This document shows, one piece after another, positions 41,019 through 51,788 of a stretch of DNA of 64,000 nt. How positions within the stretch are numbered: position 1 is the first letter of the stretch; every line of letters starts with the position of its first letter. Origin of the DNA: Onthophagus taurus (taxonomy: Eukaryota; Arthropoda; Insecta; Coleoptera; Scarabaeidae); assembly GCF_036711975.1 (NCBI RefSeq), contig NC_091973.1, positions 13,268,001 to 13,332,000 of the forward strand, read 5' to 3'. The position numbers and the translations under genes were made by a program. The notes below the pieces were generated by a model, which searched no databases, was not told the DNA's origin, and saw only the letters and a list, made by a program, of their open reading frames with translations.

Positions 41019-41830
41019 AAACAAGATTTTACGTAAGATTAAGCAAAAAATTAAAACTAATTCACTCATTGTTACCAATAACCTCTGTATATTGAGAAAA
41101 CTTTAAGATTTTTTAACAAAAACAAATTTATAGAAATCAAAGGGAATTCTAATTCAACTTTTCATACTAAAGTTAAAAAAATAACAAAGGTACAAGATTT
41201 TCTTAAAGAAAATAATATCAACATTTTCAATTTCCTACCAATGAATCCAAAAATTCCTTTAGTTTATTCCTCATTGAAATAACTATCCAATTAGACCTAT
41301 AATCTCGTCAATCGGTTCTAGTACATATAACTTATCAAAATTTTTAATTCAATTTTTTAAACAAGTAATTAATTTTAAAGCAGATTACACTATCAATAAT
41401 TTACAAAATTTATCATTGCCTAAAAATTATACTTTATTATCATTTGATATTACTAATCTTTCCACCATCCCCATTGAAGAAACTTTACAGATAGCTAAAA
41501 CTATACTTACAGACAAAATTAATTCAAGCGAGATCGAACATGTTTATAAACTATTAAAGATTTGCACTGAACAAAATTTTTGCCAGTAGATCCATGGGAT
41601 TTCCCTTGAGCGGTCTCTCTTTAGTAACACCGTTAATAATAATATTATTTTATGGTGCAGATATGTCGATGACGTATTAGTAGTTTGGAATGACAACAGT
41701 TTGAATTTAATTTAAGATTTTCATTCTTACGTCAATACTTTACTACACAAAAATATAAAATTCAACATAGAAGTTGAGAACAATAGTAAACTAAATTTTT
41801 TAGACAACTGAAAACATGAAATGATGTAAA
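41019..41830 (+). pseudogene. Penelope-like RT fragment PLE-3
   Basis: Broken reading includes NYPIRPIISSIGSSTYNLSK, LLSFDITNLSTIPIEETLQI, a MGFPLSGLS box at 41592, and CRYVDDVLVVWND at 41660, which is the PLE catalytic YVDD. Many stops and deletions are present. No GIY-YIG part follows. Confidence 0.65.
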
Positions 41831-42427
41831 AAAGTGTTTTTTCAATTAGGAATTATAATATTCAATCTATTTCTACCCAACAAGGGTTATTGATTTAGTA
41901 AAAGACTAAATTATCCTCGTCTTTATCGAGTCCATTGCTTTTTAATAATAGCTCCAACCGTTTAACATAAGTCTCAACATGATTTACACCATAGTGCTCA
42001 ATGGACCTCACAAAGCCTGTCATTCTTTTCTATTTTTGACCTTGAAGATTTCTTTCTTTTGTTTTTCTTTATCTTCGTCGCCAAATTTCATGTATATCCC
42101 AATAAAACACTAGTTTCTTATCTATTACCTAATTACGTCTATTAACAAGTGTCTTTGTTCTTTTTACCAACTGCTTTTTAGGACGATCTCTCTCTAATGC
42201 AGATTCCTGGCCCTTTCTAGTTCCCTACACGTTAAGTATTATTGTAACAAAATTAATATTATATTGTATTAGTGGTGTGTATAACAAGTAAGCAATAATA
42301 TTTCTTTGTACAGGATGACTTCGATGATGAAGCTAAAGATGACGTCAATGAAGAAACTAGTTTTAAAAATTCTTTTTATACTACACTGCAGCCATTTCTA
42401 CTAACCGATATTGAAAATTAATTATTA
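41831..42427 (-). pseudogene. gypsy-type gag N-terminal scrap and spacer
   Basis: At about 42030-41880 the minus strand reads MTGFVRSIEHYGVNHVETYV, KRLELLLKSNGLDKDEDNLV and then SITLVG in another frame. This is the usual opening of Ty3/gypsy gag (Y-x2-RLE ... N-x-(I/L) ... LxxVG). No other gene is seen up to the inverted duplication at 42428. Confidence 0.4.
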
Positions 42428-43059
42428 TTTATGGACTTTTGTATCAACTTTGAGTACCTCGTGTAGACGTATGAAGCATTGCACAACATTGTAATATCAA
42501 AATGTTCCCTTTAGAATTGTACGAAGAATGTAGCTACATCTAGATTATCCGTCAATATATACACCTTGCACTTCTCCTGTCTCTCCGGATTTTGGACAGG
42601 AAATTAAAATATGCGAAGATTGGGAGTATTTATTAAACTGTTCTTATACTCAAAATAAGCACATATTCTCAGCATGCTGCTTAAAAAATCACACATTATC
42701 TGTATATATATTCAGGCTTTTCTAAATTTATATACTATTGCAACTTACTTGAGGATATAAAAGCTAATAAACACTTAAGAAGACAATAAGAATACAATAA
42801 TAGACATAACTATAAGAAACTATTCACAACTAATACAGTTAAAACGACTAAACTGAATATCGGGAGAAACAACAAGAATTAATTAAGTTAAAATGGAAGA
42901 AGCAGTCGAATGATCATAAAGAGTGTTCGAAGAAACACCATAAGGCAAGGGAAAAATGTATCGATAATAAAATTAAAATTAACGATCAGAAAAAGATTGT
43001 TGATGACAAAATCGGTGATAGATTATGCCCACCTCCCCCTATTTTAGATAAATTCGATC

Positions 43060-44640
43060 ACCATGACGAACAGCGAATAATAAACAATGATTTATTAGAA
43101 CCACCGATGCTTTGTGGCATAACCGATGAAAAAAATTATGAGAATTTCCAAGATATTAATAAAAATAATAATAAGCGTTGTTTTACCCCAGATTTAAATG
43201 ATTCTAGTCCGGAAAACTTTTCGTCAAAAAAAAAAAGAAAAGGTGGGAGGCCCAACAGTTCGTTACTATCATGGAGTTTGTCTACAACATAAACGTTGGT
43301 TTCTAATGAGGCTAAGAAGGGTTATACGAGTGGATACCTTTTAGTGGCTAAACAAAGGTTACTTGAAAACAGTACGTTTTCGGATACCCCGCTGAGATTA
43401 ATCGAAAAATCCAATGAACAGAAGAAGGAGAAGAATCAAAAAATAGTGGAGAAATGTAAAATAAGGTCGAAATTGAAAACTGAACCTATGATTAAGTGTT
43501 ATGGCAAGATGATGACGATGATGAAATTCAGGATAAGTTTAAGGAAGATAAATTTAAGGAAAATAAACTTATTGAAAATAAATTTAATGAAAATAAACTT
43601 AATGAAAATAAGTTTAATGAAGATAAGGTTAAAGACAAACTGAAACAAGAAAAATTAAAATTGGGTCAAGATAAACTAAGTCAAAAAAATGTTGGTGCAA
43701 ATCTTCAAAAAAATTTTAAAAATGAAATGAAAGAGATTGATTATCGTTGTCTATCAAAACCGGATGATTTGGATAAAAAGAGAGTTTTAACAGCAATGGG
43801 AGGGTTATTTTACGCAGGAGAATTAAAAGCGGTTGAATCGCCCGACGTTTACTCCATAACTTTGAACGGAGACTTTCTTTATTTTAGATTTTAGAAGTTT
43901 ATTCAAGAAACGAAAAAGAATTAACGGTCGGAACAAGAGTAGTTGATTATAGGAGTCAAAAATATCGTTGCCTTTATCCCGGAAATGTGGCAGAACCCGA
44001 TTCATCTACCTCAACATTTCTTTCTGTCTATTTCGACGACGGCGATAACGGAAAAATTCCATTGAAAGACATCCGATTAATCCATTCGGATTATCCCTTC
44101 ATGAAATATGACCCAAATTCTTTATCGAGCTTAAGCAAGAGTAAAAGAAGAACGTTAACAATAAAAGATTCGAGCGGAAAAAATTCGACTCCACCAACAC
44201 CGAATCAAAAATTCAGGATCATTTCGAAATCCAGGAGAAGCACCAACCGGATTCCTCGACGTTTACTAATATTAATGATGACAAGGATAAAAAGGAAATG
44301 GAAAACCAAGAGATTGAAAAGAAGGAGCGAAAACATCGGTGTATCGAGGAAAATTGTCAACACAAAAATAGGAAGCATAAGAAACATAAGAAACATCTTC
44401 ATAAAGACGAGAAAAGCGATGAGAAAAATGTTGAAGTACTCAAAATTACTAATGAAGAAATCGATTTCGATTCGAAGAAAAGTTTCGAAAAAATTGATTC
44501 GAAAGAAATTAATGAAGAAAAAGATATTAATGATGAAAATGATTTTAATGTAGAATTGTGGTTGCAAATCCCGAAGATGAAATTACCATGGAGAACATCG
44601 AGGATACTTTGGATGAAAGCAGCAGGTATTTCGAAATAGA
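43060..44640 (+). pseudogene. winged eye/BAHCC1/TNRC18-like fragment, left arm
   Basis: Successive frames give NFSSKKKRKGGRP, NEAKKGYTSGYLLVAKQRLL, a Lys/Asn/Glu repeat ([20 protein letters not shown]), [20 protein letters not shown], and VGTRVVDYRSQKYRCLYPGN with FDDGDNGKIPLKDIRLIHSD and YPFMKYDPNSLSSLSKSKRR. The last part is the Tudor-like domain of the BAHCC1/TNRC18/winged eye chromatin proteins. A one-base frameshift sits at CYGK/DDDDDE (43505) and others near 43290, 43893 and 44230. The tail is Lys/His-rich. With the BAH exons downstream in the same orientation it represents the C-terminal end of that gene. Confidence 0.7.
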
Positions 44641-44680
44641 CTAGCTTAAACAATTAAAAATAAAAATAAATTAATTAATT

Positions 44681-44992
44681 ATAAATACGAAGGCTTTCAC
44701 GGCGGGTGTTAATTAAACTAAAACTAGAACTAACACTATCACCAGAACTAACACTAGACCTAGAACTGGAAACTTTCGGGTTAAGCCGTGCGTTTTTTGA
44801 AAAAATGTTTGACGTTTCGGATGCCATGTTGCAACCTTCTTCAGAAACAAGTTCGAAGTGTCACTTTGAATTTGTTTACTGAAAACATTTTTTCGAAAAA
44901 CGCACGGCTTAACCCGAAAGTTTCTAGTTCTAGGTTTAGTATTAGTTCTAGTGATAGTGCTAGTGTTAGTTCTAGTTTTAGTTTAAATTAAT
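44681..44992. mobile_element. Miniature palindromic Penelope tail
   Basis: Two mirrored copies of the PLE-2 end: CGGGTTAAGCCGTGCG... on the left and CGCACGGCTTAACCCG on the right, with arms of about 110 bp. It carries the CTGAAGA/GAAA motif (44814-44844, minus). It appears to sit in an intron just before the BAH exon. Confidence 0.75.
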
Positions 44993-44996
44993 TAAT

Positions 44997-45340
44997 TAAC
45001 TATTTTTTCGTCGATTTCAGCTTTTCTTTTCGACCGCAAGTTCAGATAGAGCCTATATTGGAATCATCGAAGAACTTTGGGAGATTTTAGGCAATGTGAA
45101 TTGCCATGTTCAATGGCATTATCACCCAGAAGAAGCAACCGAATACGATATTAAGTTCCAAACTCCCGTAAGAATGAATTTATTTTAATTATTTAATGTA
45201 ATTAGTTTAATTAAATTCATTTTAGGGTGTATTATTTGAATCGAATCACCAAGATGAGAACGATGTCCAAACGATTTAAAGGAAATGTGACGTTTTGCAA
45301 TTAGAACAGTATTTTTAAAGTATTTTTAATGAGGATTAAA
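44997..45340 (+). pseudogene. BAH-domain exons of the winged eye/BAHCC1-like gene
   Basis: Exon A (after TTTCAG near 45019) reads AYIGIIEELWEILGNVNCHV and QWHYHPEEATEYDIKFQTP, up to a GTAAGAATG donor at 45169. A 56-bp intron ending in TTTTAG follows at 45224. Exon B reads GVLFESNHQDENDVQTI, then a stop, then RKCDVLQLEQY. These are the PYIGRIE, W-x-Y-PEE and GxLFxSxHxDENDVQTI blocks of BAH domains in BAHCC1/TNRC18. Retained introns show a genomic, not mRNA-derived, copy. The in-frame TAA marks a pseudogene. Confidence 0.8.
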
Positions 45341-45844
45341 AAGATGGAAAAATAAAATTTGACGTTGACAACCGAAGTTACTCAAAACTTTATTGTTTAA
45401 ACTAAATATGGAGTATTTGCACTCCTTTTAATGCAAATTTTGTGAGGATGTCATATTTATTAAGTATAATAGTTCATACCATTAAGTAATTAAAAAGTTA
45501 TTTTAAAATTAAACGAAATGGTTAGAATTCCGATTATAAACGTCAACTTTAATTTACAATTTTTAAAAAAAATTTCATTAAAAATCTTTTAAAATGAATG
45601 CAAACACGATTATTTTATCTTAGAAAAACAACAAAGATCAAAAGAAAAAAATTAGTAACATGAAGAATTTTTGAGATAACCCCATCGTGTTTGGAGTCAT
45701 TCTAGAAGACTTTTCGTGAAGATTACGATGCAAAAATGTTAAATAAATAAACTCACGGCATATCTTAAAATAGGCATGATGTGGGGCCGATATCTTTGCT
45801 TGCCGTCCAAAGTTATGGGTAAACGTCGGGCGGTTCAATCGCTT

Positions 45845-47330
45845 TCAATTCCCAACGATCGTCAATCTCGTAAAATCATATTCATTATTAATTACAGCAT
45901 TAATATCTTTTTCTTCATTAATTTCTTTCGAATCGAAATCGATTTGGTCAATATTAATTTTGACTATTTCAATATCTTTTTCATCGCTTTTCTCGTTTTT
46001 ATGATGATGTTCCCTGTGTTTCTTATGCTTCCTATTTTTGTGTTGACAATTTTCCTCGGTACACCGATGTTTTCGCTCCTTCTTTTCAATCTGTTGGTTT
46101 TCCATTTTCTTCTTATCCTTGTCATCATTAATATTATTAAACGTCCAGGAATCCGTTTGGTAACTCTCCTGGATTTCGTAATGATCCTGAATTTTTGATT
46201 CAGTGTTGGTGGTGGTTCTTTCCGCTCGAATCTTCCGTTGTTAACGTTCTTCTTTTACGCTTGCTTAAGCTCGATAAAGAATTTGGATCATATTCCATAA
46301 AGGGATAATCCGAAGGAAGTAATCGGATGTCTTTCAATGGAATTTTTCCGTTATCGTCGTCGTCGAAATAGGTGAATCGGGTTCTGCCACACTTCCGGGA
46401 TAAAGGCAACGATATTTTTGACTCCTATAAGCAGCTACTCTTGTTCCGACCGTTAATTCTTCTTCGTTTCTTGGATAAACTTCCAAAATCTAAAATAAAA
46501 AAAGTCCCCGTCCAAAGTTATGGAGTAAACGTCGGGCGGTTCAATCGCTTTTAATTCTCCCGCGTAAACCAACCCTCCCATTGCTGTTAAAACGCTCTTT
46601 TTATCCAAATCATCCGGTTTTAATAGACAACGATAGTCAATCTCTTTCATTTCATTTTTAAAATTTTTTTTGAAGATTTTCACCAACATTTTCTTGACTT
46701 AGTTTATCTTGACCCAATTTTAATTTTTCTTGTTTCAGTTTGTCTTTAACCTTATCTTCATTAAACTTATTTTCATTAAGTTTATTTTCATTAAATTTAT
46801 TTTCAATAAGTTTATTTTCCTTAAATTTATCTTCCTTAAACTTATCCTGAATTTCATCATCGTCATCATCTTGCCATAACACTTAATCATAGGTTCAGTT
46901 TTCAATTTCGACCTTATTTTACATTTCTCCACTATTTTTTGATTCTTCTCCTTCTTGTGTTCATTGGATTCCTCGATTAATCTCACCAGGGTATCCGAAA
47001 AGGTACTGTTTTCAAGTAACCTTTGTTTAGCCGCTAAAAGGTATCCACTCGCATAACCCTTCTTAGCTTCATTAGCAACCAACGTTTATGTTGTCTATAA
47101 ACTCCATGATAGTAATGAACTTTTGGGCCTCCCACCTTTTCTTTTTTTTTTTGACGAAGAGTTTTCCGGACTAGAATCATTTAAATCTGGGGTAAAACAA
47201 TGCTTATTATTATTTTTATTAATATCTTGGAAATTCTCAAAATTTTTTTCATCGGTTACGGCACAAAGCATCGGTGGTTCTAATAAATCATTGTTAATTA
47301 TTCGCTGTTCGTCATGGTGATCGAATTTAT
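45845..47330 (-). pseudogene. winged eye/BAHCC1-like fragment, right arm
   Basis: Mirror image of the left arm: [60 protein letters not shown] and then YFDDDDNGKIPLKDIRLLPS. It shares the CYGK/DDDDDE frameshift with the left arm, so that lesion came before the inverted duplication. Part of the Tudor N-terminal half is deleted near 46370. It ends near 45845 without BAH exons. Confidence 0.7.
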
Positions 47331-48039
47331 CTAAAATAAGGGGAGGTGGGTATAATCTATCACCGATTTCGTCATCAACAATCTTTTTCTGATCGTTAAT
47401 TTTAACTTTATCATCGATACATTTCTCCCTTGACTTATGGTGTTTCTTCGAACACTCTTTATGATCATTCGATTGCTTCTTCCATTTTAACTTAACTAAT
47501 TCTTGTTGTTTCTCCCGATATTCAGTTTAGTCGTTTTTAAGTGTTTTAGTTGTGAATAGTTTCTTATGGTTATGTCTGTTATTGTATTCTTATTGTCTTT
47601 TTAAGTGTTTATTAGCTGTTATATCCTCAAGTAAGTTTCGATAGTATATAAATTTAGAAAAGCCTGAATATATTTAGTACTTATTAATGTGTGATTTTTT
47701 AAGCAGCATGTTGAGAATATGTGCTTATTTTGAGTATAAGAACAGTCTAATAAATACCCCCAATCTTCTCATATTTGAATTTCCTGTCCATAATCCGAAG
47801 CGACTGGAGAAGTGACAGGTGTGTATACATTGACGGATAATCTAGATGTAGCTACATTCTTCGTTCGATTCTAAAGGGAACATTTTGATATTAAAATGTT
47901 GTGCCATGCTTCAATGTTGATACAATAGTCCATAAATATGGACTTCTATAAATGACTGCGATTTAGTATAAAAATTACTATTTTGTGTTCATTCTTACTC
48001 GTAGTGTTCTATCAGACAAAAAACTGTTTATTAGTAATA

Positions 48040-49430
48040 TTAGGGATGGTGAACCGTTCATTCCTGCCAGTTTAAATAGAAGACCTTTATGCCACACTGA
48101 GTCAAATGCCTTCTTGGTATCTAAACGTAATGCCGAATTTTCTTCTGCCGGTTTTGCTTAAATAAGTTTGACGTTAGAATCTTAAAGGGTGAGTAGTGGA
48201 CATTTTTGATTTGAATCCAAACTGATATGGTGGAATGAACGAATTGACCACAGACAGTAATCTGTTCTTTATAACAATTTCAAAGGTTTTTTCGATCACG
48301 GATAATAGAGTAACTGGTCTGTAATCCCTCGGAGAGAGTAAGTCGTCTTTTTTAGGAATACAAATTATTGTTTCCCATTTTTCATTCTTTAGGAAAATAT
48401 CTGTTCTTGATACAATAATTAAAGATTTTTATTATGTATATATGTACCTCATCATCCAATCTTCTTAAAATATTCCTTGTAATGTTATCCGATCAGAGCG
48501 ATGAGTTTTTACCATTGTGTAAAGCTATACAGGTTGTCCCGTATCTTCCGCATCAGAGCATTGTACGGTTGTAGGATACATTATTCTGAAGCGCTCATTC
48601 TAATAAAATGTTTTCGAATTTTTTTGTTTATAATAACCGCACGGGAACAGTTTAAAGTTATCCGCTATTGTCCAATAGCGGACGACTTTGAGTCACCGAA
48701 AAAGTTTATTTCTCTTTCCGTGTCGAATCTATTGGTGAGTACAGGTGAGAAACAAGTTATCATCGGCAAAGTGGACCTGCCGAGGGTGGCACCGATTACC
48801 TGAGTCTGATTTGCGATCTGCTGATTGGACGAAAAACAGTTCGTTTAAACAGTTCCTGTGTGGTTGTTATAAACATTTCGAAAAAATTTTATTGGAAAGA
48901 TCGCTTCAGAATAATGTATCCTACAACCGTATAATGCTCTGATGCGGAAGATACGGGACAGCCTGTATATGTATGTTGTTGAAATTCATTTTACCATTGA
49001 TCTACTTCCTGGAATTTGTTTTTCGAAATCATCATTTTCCAAAAATTCGTAGCTTTCTTCCAGATATATGAGTTGCCGCTAAATCAATCTCTGAAGTACA
49101 CGTGGTACCTGTGTGTTGGTCAATAAGCGCGTGTGAAGTTATATTCTTTTTGTGATTGGTTAATTTTTTAATTTAATGAAATATTTTTTCCCTTTGGAAT
49201 GATTTATTTTATCACATGCTTCAATATATTTTGACGATTTAAATTCCCAAATTAATTTATGAATTGTTTTATTAAAATCATTGAATTTCGTTTGAATTCG
49301 GCGTTCTCAGTTATCCTAATCTCACGATACATTCTTCTTTTCTCTTTTATTAGTCTTATAATGAATGGTGGCGGTGGAAACGTTCCTTTTGGGTCGACCA
49401 CGTTTTCGTTGTGACCGGAAAGACATTTCC
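48040..49430 (-). pseudogene. LINE fragment (jockey/CR1-like), split by a MITE
   Basis: 49430-48990 reads MSFRSQRKRGRPKRNVSTAT and later WEFKSSKYIEACDKINHSKG and KKYFIKLKN, the linker between endonuclease and RT. After the MITE, 48420-48040 reads EKWETIICIPKKDDLLSPRD, YRPVTLLSVIEKTFEIVI and PPYQFGFKSKMSTTH, the first RT blocks. Several stops are present. The basic RKRGRPK motif at the start resembles an AT-hook, perhaps by chance. Confidence 0.6.
48530..48965. mobile_element. MITE with about 140-bp inverted repeats and TA duplication
   Basis: The ends CAGGTTGTCCCGTATCTTCC and its mirror at 48965 are flanked by TA (48528-48529, 48966-48967). The arms pair over about 140 bp with mismatches. 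The ends resemble mariner ends (CAGG.TGTCCC). It interrupts a LINE fragment. A scrap of the interior also occurs at 62141-62200. Confidence 0.8.
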
Positions 49431-50029
49431 CCTAAAGGGAATTTTTATTTATATTTAAATTTTTAACTTAATTTTTATTAAACTTAAAATATATAATATA
49501 ATAGCTATAGTATATAATAATATAAATATGTGTTTAATCTCAATTAAAGATGAAATTTTTCTTTCAATTAATAAACTTCCTTTTTAAGCATTCCTTTTAT
49601 TTTTCTTCTTTTATTTTCGTAAGTAAATTAGCAAACGTTGCTGACCGAAGTCATCGCACGCACCGAAAATTGCGTAATGCACACCGCGCGCAATGTACGG
49701 TTCGCGACCTAAATTAATTGCTTTGAATTTGTATATAAATCCAAATATTGTATTAATAGAACAGTATATTCGAACAATTCTTATGTTCCACAATTTGTAT
49801 GCACATCACCAATAAATTTAAAGTATTATTGATATCTTAGTAATGCTCGTCTCCTTCCTGGATTAAATCAAATTTCTGAAGAATCTAAAGAACAGGTTCT
49901 TTTATAAAAAACAAAACGTTTTTTTTCTGTTTACTACAGTATCGTTGTAGTCGCGCGTTTTGATAATAAAAAGACCAAGCCATAGAAATTAAATGATAAT
50001 CAACAGAAGATCTTAACTTAAGGTTTTAA
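49431..50029. other. AT-rich stretch, nothing recognised
   Basis: Low-complexity AT sequence with one 60-codon minus frame (49793-49611) of no known kind. Confidence 0.4.
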
Positions 50030-50690
50030 CAAATTAGCAGGAAATTTTATAATCAACAACTTCGATCTATCATCTTTGAGATCATGAACAACACTGTTTT
50101 TAATCGGTATATATTTATAATTGTTTTCACGACCCAGCTGTTTAGCTTTCTTAAACAGATCTGCATTAAAAACCGTGTTCATTAATAAATAAATTATCTG
50201 TCAGATTTTGTATCTTTATGCCAGTGGGCACAAGTGAAAAATCGATCACGTGTAATACGAGATGTGAATTTAATGATTACATTCTTCACAGGAGCACACA
50301 AGGAATCGGAGTGATTTCGCATGGGCAATCTATGCACAGCGTCAATATCTGCTTTGACCAGTGACAATAGCATTCCCAATCTCCGAAACAATTGAGCTTA
50401 GATCTTGCTTAATCTTTTCAGGTATGCCAAACAAGATCAAGTTAGTAAGTCTGAAATACTGGTATAGCCTTGTAGGCATTCACTGTAAGTATTATTTATG
50501 GAAGATTATCATAATTGCACCTCCTCTAGTTTTTGTAATTTGGAAGCGCCAGTTTCTGTATTGAATGGCTTGATCTGTCTTCAGTTCGGTTTCTGTAAGT
50601 AGGGCTACATAACTGTCATTTTGTTGTAGACAATTAGGATTAGATGTTTTTGTTGTTGAAGCTGTTGATATTAGCATATATTACTTGAAG
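50030..50690 (-). pseudogene. LINE scraps: endonuclease start and ORF1 (FP25K/RRM-like) end
   Basis: 50677-50492 reads VALLTETELKTDQAIQYRNW, the beginning of an APE-type endonuclease. 50391-50030 reads KADIDAVHRLPMRNHSDSL, VKNVIIKFTSRITRDRFFTC, then in another frame LIIKFPANLLKP, matching the ORF1 protein of jockey/CR1 LINEs. On the minus strand the endonuclease piece comes before ORF1, the reverse of the normal order, so rearrangement or two separate elements are involved. Confidence 0.55.
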
Positions 50691-50878
50691 ATGATTTTAT
50701 GAGATGTTATTGTATTCATTCTCCTGTTCGGCGGTCGATGAATCTGATGGTTGCTATATGTAGCCAGGCTCAGTAGGTAAGATCTCTGTTATTTGCATCA
50801 TCGTTTGGTTGCCGTTGATCGGGGCCATTGCGGGAGGGAAGTTTGTATCCAGACGAAGAAGCATCAGTTAGTGTACGC
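50691..50878. other. Short spacer, nothing recognised
   Basis: No coding or repeat signal seen before the long inverted repeat begins. Confidence 0.4.
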
Positions 50879-51788
50879 ACAGTTACTGGAAATGTTTAGG
50901 AAGATATCGACGTTAAAGTTTTCGGTGAAGCGCGCTCTGAGTTTCCCAATCAGTTCTTATCTATTTGAGTTGATAGGTTTATTACGTACAGGCTGTCCCA
51001 AAATCCGCATAGGTTATCTCCGAAACTAAAAGAGATAGAAAAAAAGTTGCTTACATGTCATGATCTCGTTTTTCGAGAAACTGCTAATGCCGAAAACTCC
51101 GAACAGCTATCGTCTTTTGTTTTCGCCTTATCGGCAAGAACTGAAAATTTTCGAAGCGAAAAACTCGAAGAAACTTTTAAAGAAACTCACTTCGAACCAG
51201 TTTCTGAAGAAGGTTGCAACATGGCATGCGAAACGTCAAACCTTTTCTTAAAAGACGCACGGCAAAACCCGTAAGTTTCTAGTGTTAGTTCTAATTTTAA
51301 TTCAATTCACACCGGCACTGTCTGAAAGCCTTCGAACTTATATATCAAAAATTGTTTCGAACAAAAGATGTTTAAAGTTGATATCTGTTTTTGTTAAGAC
51401 TATGTACTGGTATGATATTGATGGTGTTAATCGGGCATTAATTAATTGTCGATTCTAATAAAAATTATTAGGAGGAAAAGTTGTTTAGAATTCAATTTTC
51501 ATGAATGAATACAAGTTTTCACTTATGAAATCGTCGCTAATTATCCTTACGAATGCGCCTTCATCTGCATTAATAAAAATGACTGTTAGGTTCTAATTTT
51601 TTGAAGATAGAAATGAATACTAAAAGAATAAATATAAGTAAAAGAGGTTTTTCTTTTAAACATACTATCATTAAAATCTAATTAGGTTCGAATTAACCCG
51701 ATTAAGTAATTTTTAATAGCCTCGTTAAGACCTTAATTACTATTCCGCACATATAATAACCTCCAATTCTGTATAAATTCACAAAATA
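50879..51788 (+). repeat. Long inverted repeat, left arm (partner 63131-64000)
   Basis: CACAGTTACTGGAAATGTTT at 50879 is the mirror of the last bases of the window, and TCTGTATA at 51788 mirrors 63131. The arms are collinear apart from small indels. The arm includes a mariner-like end (CAGGCTGTCCCAAAATCCG at 50991), a Penelope tail (about 51185-51345) and AT-rich sequence. The partner runs off the right edge. Confidence 0.85.
51185..51345 (+). mobile_element. Penelope tail remnant (PLE-2 family)
   Basis: CTTCGAACCAGTTTCTGAAG through the CTGAAGA (51204) and GAAA (51230) motif to CACCGGCACTG and GAAAGCCTTCGAACTT is the same 3' tail as in PLE-2. No coding part is attached. Confidence 0.75.

Larger units (their letters stand above)
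44551..45874. other. Loop of the inverted duplication
   Basis: Holds a palindromic Penelope tail (44681-44992), two BAH exons (44997-45340) and about 500 bp of AT-rich DNA (45340-45840) with nothing recognised. Near 45780-45840 a fragment resembles the GTCCAAAGTTATGG... stretch also seen at 46510. Confidence 0.6.
42428..47942. repeat. 5.5-kb inverted duplication, arms about 2.1 kb
   Basis: 42428-44550 and 45875-47942 are reverse complements over nearly their full length, starting at TATGGACTTTTGTATCAAC and its partner near 47920. Each arm carries the same piece of a winged-eye/BAHCC1-like gene. The loop (44551-45874) has BAH-domain exons and a Penelope tail. Differences include small deletions in the right arm near 46370. 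Confidence 0.88.

Noticed and set aside
44205-44653. Ile/Phe- and Ser-rich frames opposite the winged-eye-like arm
   Set aside because: Antisense of a Lys/Glu-rich coding stretch.
51047-51274. 75-codon frame with apparent protein-like composition
   Set aside because: It is the Penelope tail and inverted-repeat DNA read by chance; the mirrored copy at 63621-63812 breaks the frame differently.
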